Assembly (NCBI RefSeq): GCF_012974865.1
Contig: NZ_CP043633.1
Location: forward strand, 310,001 to 374,000
Reading direction: 5' to 3'
DNA length: 64,000 nt
DNA from: Nonlabens sp. Ci31
Lineage (GTDB): Bacteria; Bacteroidota; Bacteroidia; Flavobacteriales; Flavobacteriaceae
The position numbers and the translations under genes were made by a program. This document shows positions 45,375 to 56,480 of this stretch, one piece after another. The notes below the pieces were generated by a model that was not told where the DNA came from, ran no database searches, and saw only the letters and a list, made by a program, of their open reading frames with translations. Every line of letters begins with the position of its first letter. Position 1 is the first letter of the stretch.

Positions 45375-48300
45375 TTACTTCAAAATGATCTTTTTAGAAA
45401 CATTGAAACTCGGAGAACTAAGAGTCAAGATGTATGCTCCTTCTGGAATCGCTGATGTATTTACAGTAAGATGACCTTGACCACGATTATTATAATCTTT
45501 ATTCAATAATACTTGTCCTAGCATATTTACAATACTTATCTGTACATCTTCTTGTTCAAATAATGGAGAAATGATATTAAGCTGCCCATTTTCAGATGGA
45601 TTAGGAAACACGGTTACATTGATCTCACTAACTGAAAGAGTTTGATCTACTTCAAATTGTACTAGAAAACGATTAGCATCACTGCTCGCTGTCTGAGAAT
45701 CAATTACATCAAAGTCATAGACATTTGAACCTGAATACATAATTGTAGCACTATTTACATAATTATCTACTAACACTGCGTGATAACCTTGAGGCAAGTT
45801 TACCTCTAACGTTAATTGATAGTCTGATCTATTGTGACCTATCAATTGCAATTGCAAAACTTCATTATCCTGAGGCAACTCTCGATGCTTTATACTATAA
45901 TTTCCAGATTGAGTTAAGCTAGAAAGACTTTCATATTGATTAAACAACTTTGGTGCATCAAGACTATTGATAATATTTTGATCATCAAATTTCAGATTAA
46001 ATCTATCCAATATTAGGTTTGAATCATCAGAAAGTGCCAAATCAATGGAATAAGGATTCGTTGGCGTACTAAAAGTGGAATTAGAAAATTGAGATGGAGT
46101 TTTAGAAGCTTCGTTGAATGTTAATGAGGCATCTCCGTTAGTATCTGTAAGAACAAAAAATGCTTGCCCTGGTTGGATAAACTGACGAGAATCTTGAGCT
46201 CCAGAAACATCGACGGTCTCATAAAGCCCAGATGTACTCAAATTAGGATTCCATATGTACATAAAGTTAGGATTAATATTTGATTTCGGTAAACTCTCAA
46301 AATCTACTATAGCTTGATAAGGGTTACCTATAAAGCTGAAATCGCCTGCTTGTCTGCTTAATGCTCCAGCATCGTTACCGCCTAATACATTACCTACAAG
46401 GTTCACATCACCCAAACTTAAACTTCCTTTTGCTCTTAAAGTAACATTACTATTGACTGGTTGTTGAGTACTGTTAGTGAGATCAAAATTTCTATCTCCA
46501 CGTATAAAAAATCGATAGGCTCTTCCTGAAGTTAGGACTTCTGTATCTGTATTAGAAATCGCTTGCCAAGAATCAAGTAGGTGTTCATAAGTAAATAAAG
46601 AAGGATTTCCAGTTGCAGTTGCATCAAAACCATTTGCTCCTGTCATGCTTCCAGTAATATGTGTACCCAATCCAGCAGGAGAATTACCACTCTCTTGCCA
46701 GTTTTCATAAATACTTCCAGTTGAATTTACCGAAGAGGTAATGAATCTATATGCACGTCTAGTGTTATCAAATGCTGGAACAAAACGTTCAACAGTTGCA
46801 GGACCATTAATATTACTACTTGAATTTGTTAATAATTGTCCTATTCCGCTCGCATCACTTTTAAAAATCAAGTCTCCATCATTATTATTATCGATACTAC
46901 CTGTTAAATTTAGGGTGGCACCAGACTGTACGGTAAGCGACTTAGAATTATTGATAGATACATCAGCATCTATTGTTAAATCATTTGCAACAGTTACATT
47001 GTGATTAATAATTGTTGCTTCATTTGCAGCTGGCAATGCTCCGTTGATCCAAATGCTTGAATTACTAAAATCACCATTAGTAATAGTCGTATTAAAATTA
47101 GGTGTAAATGACACACCTATGGAAGGAATTACTTCAGGACCAAAACCTATGAAGTTAAATGAAGCTGTACCTGCAGCATCGGTAATAGTCAATGCAGATG
47201 GATTCAAAACAAAACTTGATGGACTAGATATCAATCCATAATTCATACTGTAATTTTTACTTTCGCTGGCTCCTAGCAATGGAACGTCATTAACATCAAA
47301 AGTCGCCGCTCCTCCAGTTAAATTAGGCTGTGTAAGTATGGAGATAAAATATTTTCCTGATGGAAGCGTACCTAATGGCGCTCCTGTATTTGCATTTACT
47401 ATGTTGGTAACAGATGCTGTATTATAAACTCCTCTAGCAACGGTTGTACCCAAACCATTTAATGTTGCAACTCCCAAACCTACTTGTAAAAGTTCAGAAT
47501 TATCATCAATAATTCCATTAGTATTAACATCATTGATCGAATATACAATAACAAATAACGATTGAGAACTAGCACCGTTAAAGCCATTTCTCAACATATA
47601 ACTAAATTTTATTTCATTAATTTCTAAGCCCGTACTAGTTGTATTATTGAGATTGAATACAGAGCCGAACTCCCATGCACTCAACGGGCCACCACCGGGA
47701 AAGATCGTACGAGTTGCCTCGGGATTATTTGAGGTATCTAGACCTACTTTTGAAGCATAATTATTTGCTGTTAAATCAAACAAATGAGAGACACTGTTAT
47801 TAGTGGTATCAACGTCTGTGCCCGTAAAACTAGTTGTATAAGTTGCTCGATAGCTTCCAATTGTCATCCAACTTGTGTCATTAAGAAGACCGGTAAGTGA
47901 AACACCAGAACTAGGTGCTATATCTTGAGTAGCAGCTATAATTTGTGTATGTACACTTGTCCATCCATTTGTAGCGTCATTTACTTCTATTAATAAATTT
48001 AGAGTAGGAGCTTCTGCGACAGTAACCGTTTCTACTCCAAAATTTAAAACGTTAGCTCCAAACGATATGTGACCGGCATGTGGAGCGATTTGGTTTAAAG
48101 GAAAATAACGATTACCAGTGATATGTACTTGATCTCCATTGGATAATAGATTGGAATCATCAATGACACCAATAGTAAGATCTTTTGCTACCGCATCTTC
48201 AATTGTAACATCGTCAATTATAGAAGAATAATAATCACCATCAAAAGTAAACTTAATTCTTCACTGAGTTAAAGTACTTAGACCACTGGTAGCCGTGGCA

Positions 48301-49000
48301 AAAACTACAGTTACTGTCTCTTCGGTCGAATTGTTGCTAAGAGAACGATAATCTACGGTTGTCATAGAAGTACCATCATCGGTTGAAATGGACACACTAC
48401 GTTCTGTAGTATCAAAATCCCTAAAAAAACTAAAGAAATTAATTGAAAGTGCCGTGTTGGAATACCCTGTAAGATCTATACGCGGGCTAATAAGCTCACC
48501 TTTGTGTGGAGAAGGTGAAGTCCCTAGACCAAAAGCTCCTTGAGTACCTACATTATCCATAAAATCAGAATCAAATATTGCTACTCCATTTGCAGCACTA
48601 GTTGAAGCAACAGGTGTGGTTCCATTCCAGTAAGCACCTTGAGAATAACCCAACAGGCTTCTTGTCCAGTAGGCGGCACCTGGGGTACCATTTGCGCCAA
48701 AAACAGATAAAGCAGTCCAACTGTTAGTATTGTCAACAGCTGAGTAGCTGGTGGCTGTAACAAATCCATTTGCAAATTCTCCGTCAGATGCACCGACGGA
48801 TGCTCCAGCACCCCATATAGGTGCTGAGTTAATTACAAAATTATTATTTTGTGATCCTCCTAATGCACCGTTAGATCGATCAGCCCTAGTTGGCCCAGAA
48901 CTGGACACTTTTTCATTGATTGATGGAGTATCGCTCTGTTGTGCACTTCCTATCGCAATCCTATAAATAAGAGAGCAAAAAGATGTATTGTTTTTATCAT
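45375..49000 (-). pseudogene. T9SS-exported surface protein broken by a frameshift and a stop
   Basis: One gene in two pieces. The ATG at 48998-49000 opens MIKTIHLFALLFIG, a signal peptide, then the frame ends at TAG 48950-48952. A one-base shift near 48957-48962 restores IAIGSAQQSDTPSINEK and the rest. That frame stops at TGA 48261-48263 (LSTLTQ, stop, RIKFTFDGDYY), where related proteins would be expected to have a tryptophan, then continues unbroken to 45375. The whole codes for about 1200 residues: a lectin-like N-terminal half with an IIDDVTIED end, a middle repeated module, and a C-terminal T9SS sorting domain (VFPNPSENGQLNI, VNMLGQVL, IPEGAYIL, KKIILK). The last 830 residues could still be translated from an internal ATG but without a signal. 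Confidence 0.85.
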
Positions 49001-49115
49001 GATTGAAACTTTGATAAGTTATAATCAAATGTAAAACTAAACGAGAAAAATTATATGTAATGTGCTAGCAAATATTTAACCTTTGTTAAAATAAGTTACA
49101 GTTGATATTTAAAAA

Positions 49116-49131
49116 CCGCTTTCGCGAAAGC
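49116..49131. repeat. GCTTTCGCGAAAGC palindrome, intergenic copy 3
   Basis: CCGCTTTCGCGAAAGC, upstream of the T9SS pseudogene. Confidence 0.85.
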
Positions 49132-49147
49132 AAAACAGCCCAAAAAC

Positions 49148-49181
49148 AAAAACCTGCGAGGTGGCGCCTCGCAGGTTTTTT
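49148..49181 (-). terminator. Terminator of the DUF4293 gene
   Basis: AACCTGCGAGG and CCTCGCAGGTT pair around TGGCG, with T-rich flanks on both strands. Confidence 0.8.
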
Positions 49182-49207
49182 CACTAATATTACTAAGATT
49201 ATTGCGT

Positions 49208-49618
49208 TTATCGCAATCGATCTGCAGATTTTACGAGTTGTTCATCCTTTCTTATTGCCTTGTTAGCCAAGACGATTAAAACGATAGATAGGATAGGAAT
49301 GAACATCCCAATGCCTTTCTCTGAAACCGCCGTTTCTCCAGACATCATTAGCGATTGATATACATAAACTCCTAGTATAAAAAGATTCAATAACAAATTT
49401 AAACGGTTCACAACGGTCTGTAATTGTCTATTTCTAAAAAGAAACAAAGCTATTACGGACATTAATGCGCTTCCCATAAAGATACTAAAATACAGACTTT
49501 CATCCATACCTACAAACTCATTTCCTTCTCCATTTAAAAAATACTCCACGACCCAAATGAGTACGCCAGATACTAGCGCGGCAAGAAGTAAATAAACAGA
49601 TTGTATGCGTTGTATCAT
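49208..49618 (-). CDS. DUF4293 membrane protein
   Basis: 136 residues from the ATG at 49618 (MIQRIQSVYLLLAALVSG, the family's usual beginning); the longer frame from TTG 49675 is unlikely. Four membrane helices. Function unknown; the gene is found next to rho in Flavobacteriia, as here, divergently. Its own terminator follows. Confidence 0.88.
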   Translation of the reverse strand: MIQRIQSVYLLLAALVSGVLIWVVEYFLNGEGNEFVGMDESLYFSIFMGSALMSVIALFLFRNRQLQTVVNRLNLLLNLFILGVYVYQSLMMSGETAVSEKGIGMFIPILSIVLIVLANKAIRKDEQLVKSADRLR

Positions 49619-50003
49619 TAATGCTATTTTCAAAAGCAAAGCAAAAATAGAACTTAATATTAAATAAAGTTCCAATTATCAAACCAAATAAATTAGAAAT
49701 TTATTTTTATGACGGGATAAAACACGACCCCAACTATACTTCTAAAGTGCGCTGCGCAAATTACTATGCTTGGACTTTCGCTTCGTCTGTAAAGAACTAT
49801 AATTCCTATTTGTTATCAAGCATTTTGAAATTGATTTACTATAACCTGCTAAAAAAACAACAGATATTAATTATTTAATGTATTATTGCAATGCTAATTA
49901 GGTAACCCGCTCTTTATAGGTTATGTAGCAGTTTTAAAAATTTTTCTGATAAATTTTGAACTTTAATTTCCCCTGATAACAATTTTACATTTCAATACAA
50001 TAC
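49619..50003. other. 385-bp divergent region between DUF4293 and rho
   Basis: AT-rich, no supported gene. It must hold the promoters of both genes; I could not fix either. A TTG near 49957 is followed by a TAACAATTTTAC stretch, only a partial match to the -7 box. A long rho leader would fit autoregulation known for Rho in other bacteria (inference). Confidence 0.4.
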
Positions 50004-51752
50004 ATGTTTCAAATAGCTGATTTAAAATCTAAAAAACTTCCTGAATTACAGGATATCGCAAAAGGACTAAATGTTCCTAAATTTAAACAATTGCGAAAAC
50101 TAGATCTAGTTTACAAAATTCTTGACTTACAAGCTTCCAATCCAGAAGTAGTAAAAAACTTAGATCCTGAAGTCATCACTGCAGCGGCAACTACTGCTCC
50201 CGCAACTTCAGATAATAAAACCAACACTCCTTCCACTAGCGATGCTCCCCAAAAAGCACTTCAGAAAAGAGAGCCAAAACCTCGCAAAGAGAAAGCTCCT
50301 AAAGATGAAACTACCGGGACAAATGAGACTGATAAGGATGAAAAGGAAAGAAAACCTCGCGAACCTAGACCGAGGAAAGAAAACAATAAGCCTAATCCGC
50401 GTAGACCTCGTAACGAGAAAAACGACACAACTGACAATAATAACGATAACAACGAGTCAGAGGATACCAAAAATGGTAACCGTAAGGATAATCGCAACGA
50501 TAACAGCGATAAAAATGACACCCGTAATAACAGCAACCGTCAGAAAAATCCGCGTAGTACCAGTAACACGAACCAAAATAACGTACCCAAAGGAAATAAG
50601 GATACTCGCAACCGTTACCGCGATCCAGATTTTGAATTTGACGGTATTATAGAAAGTGAAGGTGTTCTAGACATGATGCCAGATGGTTATGGTTTCCTAC
50701 GCAGTAGTGACTACAATTACCTCGCTAGTCCAGATGACATTTATGTATCTCAGTCTCAAATCAGACTTTTTGGTTTAAAAACAGGTGATACAGTTTTAGG
50801 AATGGTACGCCCTCCTAAAGAAGGAGAAAAATATTTTCCTTTAATTAAAATTTCACAAATCAACGGACTTGATCCTAAAGTAATAAGAGACCGCGTGTCT
50901 TTTGAACACTTGACACCTCTTTTCCCAGATGAGAAGTTTAACCTTGCCGACAGACGCGCTAGTATTTCTACTCGTGTTATGGATCTTTTTGCTCCTATAG
51001 GTAAAGGACAGCGTGGTATGATTGTGGCACAACCTAAAACAGGTAAAACAATGTTACTTAAGGATATTGCAAATGCAATCGCAGCAAATAATCCTGAAGT
51101 GTACCAATTGATCCTTTTGATCGATGAACGTCCTGAAGAAGTAACTGACATGCAACGTAACGTAGATGGAGAAGTAATTGCCTCTACCTTTGATAAAGAG
51201 GCACACGACCATGTAAAAGTGGCTAACATTGTTCTTGAAAAAGCAAAGCGTATGGTAGAATGTGGTCACGATGTAGTGATTTTACTAGATTCTATTACAA
51301 GACTCGCGCGTGCCTATAACACGGTACAACCTGCAAGTGGTAAAGTTCTTTCTGGTGGTGTAGATGCAAATGCATTACACAAACCTAAGCGTTTCTTCGG
51401 AGCGGCTCGTAACATTGAAGGTGGTGGATCACTATCTATCATTGCAACAGCACTGACAGAAACAGGCTCTAAAATGGACGAAGTAATCTTTGAAGAATTC
51501 AAAGGAACCGGTAACATGGAATTACAACTGGATAGAAACATCTCTAACCGTCGTGTTTTCCCTGCCATCGACCTTACCTCATCTTCCACACGTCGCGATG
51601 ACTTATTGCTCGATGAAAAGACCATGAAGCACATGTGGATTTTACGCAAGTATCTTGCAGATATGAATCCAGTAGAAGCCATGGAATTCATCTCTCAAAA
51701 AATGAAGAAAACTCGTAATAACGAGGAGTTCCTTGCTACTATGAATGAATAG
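50004..51752 (+). CDS. rho: Transcription termination factor Rho
   Basis: 582 residues, hexameric RNA-dependent helicase that ends transcription. The N-terminal Rho_N helix-turn ([19 protein letters not shown]) is separated from the RNA-binding cold-shock domain ([20 protein letters not shown]) by a 150-residue insert, roughly 65-215, made of K, R, N, D and P repeats. Such low-complexity inserts are normal in Bacteroidota. The RecA-like domain has [11 protein letters not shown] (P-loop), [10 protein letters not shown] and [14 protein letters not shown], all intact. A terminator and a palindrome variant follow. Confidence 0.97.
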   Translation: MFQIADLKSKKLPELQDIAKGLNVPKFKQLRKLDLVYKILDLQASNPEVVKNLDPEVITAAATTAPATSDNKTNTPSTSDAPQKALQKREPKPRKEKAPKDETTGTNETDKDEKERKPREPRPRKENNKPNPRRPRNEKNDTTDNNNDNNESEDTKNGNRKDNRNDNSDKNDTRNNSNRQKNPRSTSNTNQNNVPKGNKDTRNRYRDPDFEFDGIIESEGVLDMMPDGYGFLRSSDYNYLASPDDIYVSQSQIRLFGLKTGDTVLGMVRPPKEGEKYFPLIKISQINGLDPKVIRDRVSFEHLTPLFPDEKFNLADRRASISTRVMDLFAPIGKGQRGMIVAQPKTGKTMLLKDIANAIAANNPEVYQLILLIDERPEEVTDMQRNVDGEVIASTFDKEAHDHVKVANIVLEKAKRMVECGHDVVILLDSITRLARAYNTVQPASGKVLSGGVDANALHKPKRFFGAARNIEGGGSLSIIATALTETGSKMDEVIFEEFKGTGNMELQLDRNISNRRVFPAIDLTSSSTRRDDLLLDEKTMKHMWILRKYLADMNPVEAMEFISQKMKKTRNNEEFLATMNE

Positions 51753-51770
51753 TGTAATGATATAAATGAT

Positions 51771-51798
51771 AATGCCCTACTTTTAGTGGGGCATTTTT
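51771..51798 (+). terminator. Terminator of rho
   Basis: ATGCCC...GGGCAT stem (ATGCCCTAC with GTGGGGCAT) and a T-run. Confidence 0.75.
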
Positions 51799-51804
51799 TG
51801 TTCT

Positions 51805-51821
51805 CGCTTCCGCGAAAGCGG
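51805..51821. repeat. CTTTCGCGAAAG palindrome variant, intergenic copy 4
   Basis: CGCTTCCGCGAAAGCGG, one mismatch. Confidence 0.75.
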
Positions 51822-51980
51822 AATTACCATAAACTACATAGAAAACAGTAACTTTACTGTCTGTTACAAAATAAAAATAAAAACCTGCTGATCGCTGCCC
51901 ACAAAGATTTGAGATAAATAAAAATCACAAATAACACAATGAGTACTAATTCTCATCGTTCCTTTAACATACCTTATCAA

Positions 51981-52571
51981 ATGAAAACTCTTTTTTTATC
52001 ACTGACCATTGTCTCTTGTTTTATCGCACAAGCTCAAAATCCAGAACCTACGCCTACCACCATAGATGTGCAGTTCAAAAACCTTATTGAGGAATCTAAT
52101 AACTTTCAAGACTACAAGGTGATCAAGCAAGCACAAATCAATGAGTTGCGCAAGAATACCAACGAGCATATTCAAAAATTAAACGAGAACATCTCTTCAT
52201 TAGAGACTTCTATCACCGCAAAAGACAGTAGAATTCTATCTTTAGAAAAAGAGCTTACTGGCGCAAATACCGCCCTTTCCAATGTGAAAGCTGAGAGAAA
52301 TTCTATGAATTTTCTTGGAATCCAAACCAACAAAGCCGTTTACAATACGATCGTTTGGGCTATAGTTGCTGTTTTAGGATTTTTATTTGTCTTGATGACC
52401 ATGCGATTTAAAAGTAGTAATTCTACTACTAAAGCAGCCAAACAAGAACTTAAATCAATAGAGGAGGAGCTAGAGGACTTACGACACAAATCCATCGAAA
52501 AAGTACAAAAACTAGGAAGAGAACTTCAAGACGAGCGCAATAAGCTCTCCAAGCTAAAAGGAGAAAAATAA
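51981..52571 (+). CDS. Exported coiled-coil membrane protein
   Basis: 196 residues from ATG 51981 (51939 would add a polar head before the signal). Residues 1-18 are a signal peptide (LFLSLTIVSCFIAQAQ). A first coiled coil (about 50-100: INELRKNTNEHIQKLNENIS) precedes a membrane helix (VWAIVAVLGFLFVLM) and a second coiled coil in the C-terminal 60 residues (KSIEEELEDLRHKSIEKVQK). No family recognised; the layout suggests a structural or tethering role. A terminator follows. Confidence 0.7.
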   Translation: MKTLFLSLTIVSCFIAQAQNPEPTPTTIDVQFKNLIEESNNFQDYKVIKQAQINELRKNTNEHIQKLNENISSLETSITAKDSRILSLEKELTGANTALSNVKAERNSMNFLGIQTNKAVYNTIVWAIVAVLGFLFVLMTMRFKSSNSTTKAAKQELKSIEEELEDLRHKSIEKVQKLGRELQDERNKLSKLKGEK

Positions 52572-52591
52572 CCTGGTTATAATTCCTTTGT

Positions 52592-52623
52592 AAAGCGACT
52601 ATATCAATATAGTTGCTTTTTTT
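52592..52623 (+). terminator. Terminator after the coiled-coil gene
   Basis: AAGCGACTATAT and ATATAGTTGCTT pair (one G-T pair) before seven T. Confidence 0.8.
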
Positions 52624-52978
52624 ATGGCATTAAACCTCTATACTTTGTAGTAGTAAGCAATACCTCCTCTTTCCGCTTCTTTAAACTTCTTTTTGCAAAC
52701 CTCTTAACTTAACAAGCTCACATAAGAAAGCATAATAGAGCTCGCTGCCAAAAATTTCTCATGAGCAAAAAAGTCCTCATGATGTACTAACGACCCCAAA
52801 TTAAAAGTCTGATACCGCAAAATCATAGGTCAATAAGTTTTTTCAAAAGAAAGTAAAATTTTATCTACGCCGCTGCCTAGTGGTGGTATAAGTGTTTAGA
52901 TATGTTAACCTCTGTCAACTCACAATTTTTTTTTAGAATCAAAATAGCAGATCCTTATTTCATTTTAAAATATAGAAT
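52624..52978. other. 355-bp intergenic stretch before the DUF2383 gene
   Basis: No supported gene. Stop-rich, with no repeat found; an unplaced promoter for the next gene is expected near its right end. Confidence 0.4.
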
Positions 52979-53440
52979 ATGGATACGGTGAGAACTGAAA
53001 AATACCTCAACGACTTATTAGAAAAAACTTACGATGCTCAACGTGGCTATGCCTATGCTGCTGAAGTAATAAACCACGTACAATTAAAAAGATGGCTGGC
53101 ACAACAAGGAGCAAGACGCACTGAATTTGCTGCTGTACTATTTAGAGAGATAAAAGGGATGAATAACACGCCAGAATTAGATGGCTCCTTTACTGGAGAT
53201 ACGCACAGAGGATGGATGAATATCAAAGCAGCATTAAGCCTACATAAAGATGAGGCTGTACCAGAGGAATGTTTGACCGGAGAGAAATATGCGATTCAAG
53301 AATACCATAAAGTTTTAGAACATAACAAAGAAATGCCTCCAAGTATTATTTCTATACTAGAAGCACAAAAGGATGAAATGCAATTGACAGTAAATGAAAT
53401 CAGCTCTTTAGCGGATTTTGCCCATGATCATCATCTTTAA
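52979..53440 (+). CDS. PA2169/DUF2383 four-helix-bundle protein
   Basis: 153 residues, no signal peptide. Four helices: LNDLLEKTYDAQRGYAYAAE, VQLKRWLAQQGARRTEFAAV, AIQEYHKVLEHNKEMP and IISILEAQKDEMQLTVNEIS. Ferritin-like bundle with E/H residues at the ends that may bind metal; members are often stress-induced. Function unproven. A strong terminator follows. Confidence 0.85.
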   Translation: MDTVRTEKYLNDLLEKTYDAQRGYAYAAEVINHVQLKRWLAQQGARRTEFAAVLFREIKGMNNTPELDGSFTGDTHRGWMNIKAALSLHKDEAVPEECLTGEKYAIQEYHKVLEHNKEMPPSIISILEAQKDEMQLTVNEISSLADFAHDHHL

Positions 53441-53454
53441 ATTTTGCGATGGAT

Positions 53455-53483
53455 AAAAGCCGCTCTTTTAGCGGTTTTTTTTA
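53455..53483 (+). terminator. Terminator of the DUF2383 gene
   Basis: AAAAGCCGCT with AGCGGTTTT, loop CTTTT, then a T-run. Confidence 0.8.
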
Positions 53484-53570
53484 TGCCTTACAATATCGTT
53501 TTAACTAATTTTAACATTTACTGATTTACTACAATAAGTACCTTGGTCTAACAAAACAAAACAGGTACTT

Positions 53571-56408
53571 ATGAAAGTAGTAAAGCTTCTAGCCTCGGTG
53601 ATTGTAATAACCGCTTTTATCTCTTGTAAAAATAGTTCGCAAGAAACTCAAACAGATAAAAACGCCTCTACCACTGAAATCTCCATCCCATTTGAAAAGC
53701 ACACTTTAGATAATGGTTTAACAGTTCTTTTTCATGAAGACAAATCAGATCCTGTTGTCGCTGTAGCGCTTACCGCTCATGTAGGAAGTGCAAGGGAAAA
53801 AGAAGGGAAAACTGGTTTTGCACATCTTTTTGAACACCTATTATTCTTAGAATCAGAAAATTTAGGAAAAGGTGGACTAGACGCTATGAGTGCAAGAATA
53901 GGTGGCGCTGGAGCAAATGGATCTACCAGCCGCGATGTGACTAATTATTACCAAACCGTTCCTAAAGATGCTTTAGAAAAAATGATCTGGGCCGAAGCTG
54001 ATAAACTCGGATACTTTATAAACACTGTGACCGATCCAGTGCTTGAAAAGGAAAAACAAGTTGTGAAAAATGAAAAAAGACAAAGCGTAGATAACAATGC
54101 TTACGGTCATGAGTCATACGTAGTTGGTAAAAACCTATATCCAGAAGGACATCCATACAATTGGCAAGTGATAGGTTCTTTAGAAGATTTACAAAACGCG
54201 TCTCTTCAAGATGTAAAAGATTTTTATAATGACTGGTACACACCTAACAATGCTGTTCTTACGATCGCAGGAGACTTTGATAAAGACCAAGCTCTAAAAT
54301 GGGTAGAAAAGTATTTTGGCGAAATTAAAAGAGGTAAAGAAGTAGAAAAAACTAAAGTTGCACTCGTACAACTCAAGAGTAATAAGAACCTTTACTACGA
54401 AGATAATTTTGCACAAACCCCTCGTCTAGGAATGAATTGGCCTACAATTCCTAATTACCACAAAGACTCTTATGCCCTTAAAATTTTAGGAACTTATTTG
54501 TCTAACGGTAAAAAAGCCCCTTTGAATGAAGTAGTTGTTGAAGGTGATCAAGTGGCAGATCAAGCTTATGCCTATAATTATACTTCAGAGCTTGCTGGCC
54601 AATTTAGTATTGTTGCTAGAGCATATGATGGCGTTGATCTCGACAGTGTTTTGACCAGCGTAACGAAAGCAATGGCGCTATTTGAAAAAAACGGTATGTC
54701 CCAAAATGATTTGGACCGTATTAAAACTGGAGAAGAAACTGATTTTTACCAAGGACTCTCCAGTGTGTTAGGAAAAGGTTTTCAATTGACTCAATATCAA
54801 ATTCTGGCTGGTGATGCAGGATTTTTAACTGAAGATGTGAAAAATATGCAAGCAGTCACTGTAGAAGATGTAAAAAATGTCTATAAAAAATACATCAAAG
54901 GACAGCACTATGTGATGACCAGTTTTGTTCCTAAAGGAAGTACCGCTCTCGCGGTAACAGACGCTCAAATAGCAGATGTGGTGGAAGAACAAATTGTAGA
55001 AAATGCTGAAGAATCTTTTGATGCTAGCGTTACAGCTCAATATGAACGTACCCCATCCAGTTTTGATAGAACCATAGAACCAGAATATGGCTCCACACCT
55101 ACCCTAGCTATTCCTGAAGTGTATCGAGAAAAATTAAGCTCTGGCATCACGGTACTAGGGATAGAGGATAATGAAGTGCCTTTAGTACAATTACAATTGG
55201 AGATCAAAGGTGGTATGTTATTAGAAAGCACCGACAAAATAGGTGTTTCTGGAATGCTAGCTGATTTAATGAATAAAGGGACGGCAACAAAAACAGCTGC
55301 TGAATTAGAAGAGGCTATCGACCAGTTGGGTGCGTCTATCTATGTAAGATCAAATAATCAAAGTATTTCTATTAGTGCAAGTTCTTTATCTCGTAATTAT
55401 GATGAAGTGATGAAACTTGTAAATGAGGTATTGTTAGAACCTCGTTGGGATAAAGGTGAATTTGACTTGATAAAACAACAAACTTTGAGCCAGATCCAAC
55501 AACAAAAAGCAAGTTTAAGAGCTATAGCTGGCAACCAATTTGACAAGCTTGTTTATGGGGAAGATCACATCTTAGCTCAAAATAATTTAGGAACTGCACA
55601 AAGCGTCGAAGAGATTACTATTGACGATCTCAAATCCTATTATAACAATTATCTCTCGCCACAGCTAGCAAGTTTCAAAGTAGTGGGAGACATCACAAAA
55701 GTAGATGTGAATTCATCTCTTCAAACATTAAATGAAAAATGGGCTAAAAAGGAAGTCATTATTCCTAAAATAGCTCCCATAGAAATGCCTATTTCCTCGA
55801 AGGTTTATTTCTATGATGTTCCCAATGCAAAGCAATCTATATTGAGTTTTGGCCATCCTAGTATTCCATCGACGCATCAAGACTTTTATAAAGTAGAGGT
55901 GTTGAATTATCGTTTAGGCGGTGGTGGTTTTGCTTCACAATTGACACAGCAGTTGCGTGAGGGAAAAGGCTATACTTATGGAATAAGATCTGGGTATAGC
56001 GGTTCTCCTATCGCTGGTATATTTAATATAAGTAGCGGAGTACGCTCTAACGTAACTTATGAATCTACTGTTCTAGTGAGAGAAATTCTAACTAATTATG
56101 GCGCTAATTTTACAGAAGAAGATTTAGAAATTACTAAAAGCTATATGATCAAATCTAGCGCAAGAGCTTTTGAATCTCAAGGAGCTAAATTAAGAATGCT
56201 TTCTAATATCGAAGAAGATCAACTACCGGTAGATTATGCATTACAAAGACAGAAAGAAGTTAAAAACCTGAGCTTGGAAAACATGAAGAATCTGGCTCAA
56301 GAGTATATACATCCAGAACAAATGATTTACTTGATTGTGGGGGATAAAGCAACACAATTCGATAAACTAGAAAAACTAGGTTTTGGAAAGCCTATTCTTT
56401 TGAATTAA
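53571..56408 (+). CDS. M16 family zinc peptidase, two-domain, lipoprotein
   Basis: 945 residues. The signal ends in lipobox FISC (C19), so it is envelope-anchored. Two M16 halves: the first carries the inverted zinc motif HLFEH (H85, E88, H89) and the third ligand E168 in VVKNEKR; the second (from about residue 510, EKLSSGITVLGIEDNEVPLV) lacks it, as in pitrilysin-type pairs. The C-terminal GGGFASQLTQQLREGKGYTY motif is typical. Degrades short peptides in the periplasm. The terminator is shared with the fasciclin gene. Confidence 0.94.
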   Translation: MKVVKLLASVIVITAFISCKNSSQETQTDKNASTTEISIPFEKHTLDNGLTVLFHEDKSDPVVAVALTAHVGSAREKEGKTGFAHLFEHLLFLESENLGKGGLDAMSARIGGAGANGSTSRDVTNYYQTVPKDALEKMIWAEADKLGYFINTVTDPVLEKEKQVVKNEKRQSVDNNAYGHESYVVGKNLYPEGHPYNWQVIGSLEDLQNASLQDVKDFYNDWYTPNNAVLTIAGDFDKDQALKWVEKYFGEIKRGKEVEKTKVALVQLKSNKNLYYEDNFAQTPRLGMNWPTIPNYHKDSYALKILGTYLSNGKKAPLNEVVVEGDQVADQAYAYNYTSELAGQFSIVARAYDGVDLDSVLTSVTKAMALFEKNGMSQNDLDRIKTGEETDFYQGLSSVLGKGFQLTQYQILAGDAGFLTEDVKNMQAVTVEDVKNVYKKYIKGQHYVMTSFVPKGSTALAVTDAQIADVVEEQIVENAEESFDASVTAQYERTPSSFDRTIEPEYGSTPTLAIPEVYREKLSSGITVLGIEDNEVPLVQLQLEIKGGMLLESTDKIGVSGMLADLMNKGTATKTAAELEEAIDQLGASIYVRSNNQSISISASSLSRNYDEVMKLVNEVLLEPRWDKGEFDLIKQQTLSQIQQQKASLRAIAGNQFDKLVYGEDHILAQNNLGTAQSVEEITIDDLKSYYNNYLSPQLASFKVVGDITKVDVNSSLQTLNEKWAKKEVIIPKIAPIEMPISSKVYFYDVPNAKQSILSFGHPSIPSTHQDFYKVEVLNYRLGGGGFASQLTQQLREGKGYTYGIRSGYSGSPIAGIFNISSGVRSNVTYESTVLVREILTNYGANFTEEDLEITKSYMIKSSARAFESQGAKLRMLSNIEEDQLPVDYALQRQKEVKNLSLENMKNLAQEYIHPEQMIYLIVGDKATQFDKLEKLGFGKPILLN

Positions 56409-56425
56409 AAAATAATATTTAGGAT

Positions 56426-56464
56426 AAAAAAAAATGGCTTTCCTTTAAAGGAAAGCCATTTTTA
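56426..56464. terminator. Bidirectional terminator between the M16 and fasciclin genes
   Basis: A 13-bp perfect stem (ATGGCTTTCCTTT with AAAGGAAAGCCAT) between an A-run and a T-run; genes converge on it. Confidence 0.85.
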
Positions 56465-56480
56465 ACTTACAATTTTCTAA

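Noticed and set aside
45375..47867. Calling the 830-codon frame an independent gene
   Set aside because: It has no signal peptide, while the upstream frame continues it exactly after one TGA.
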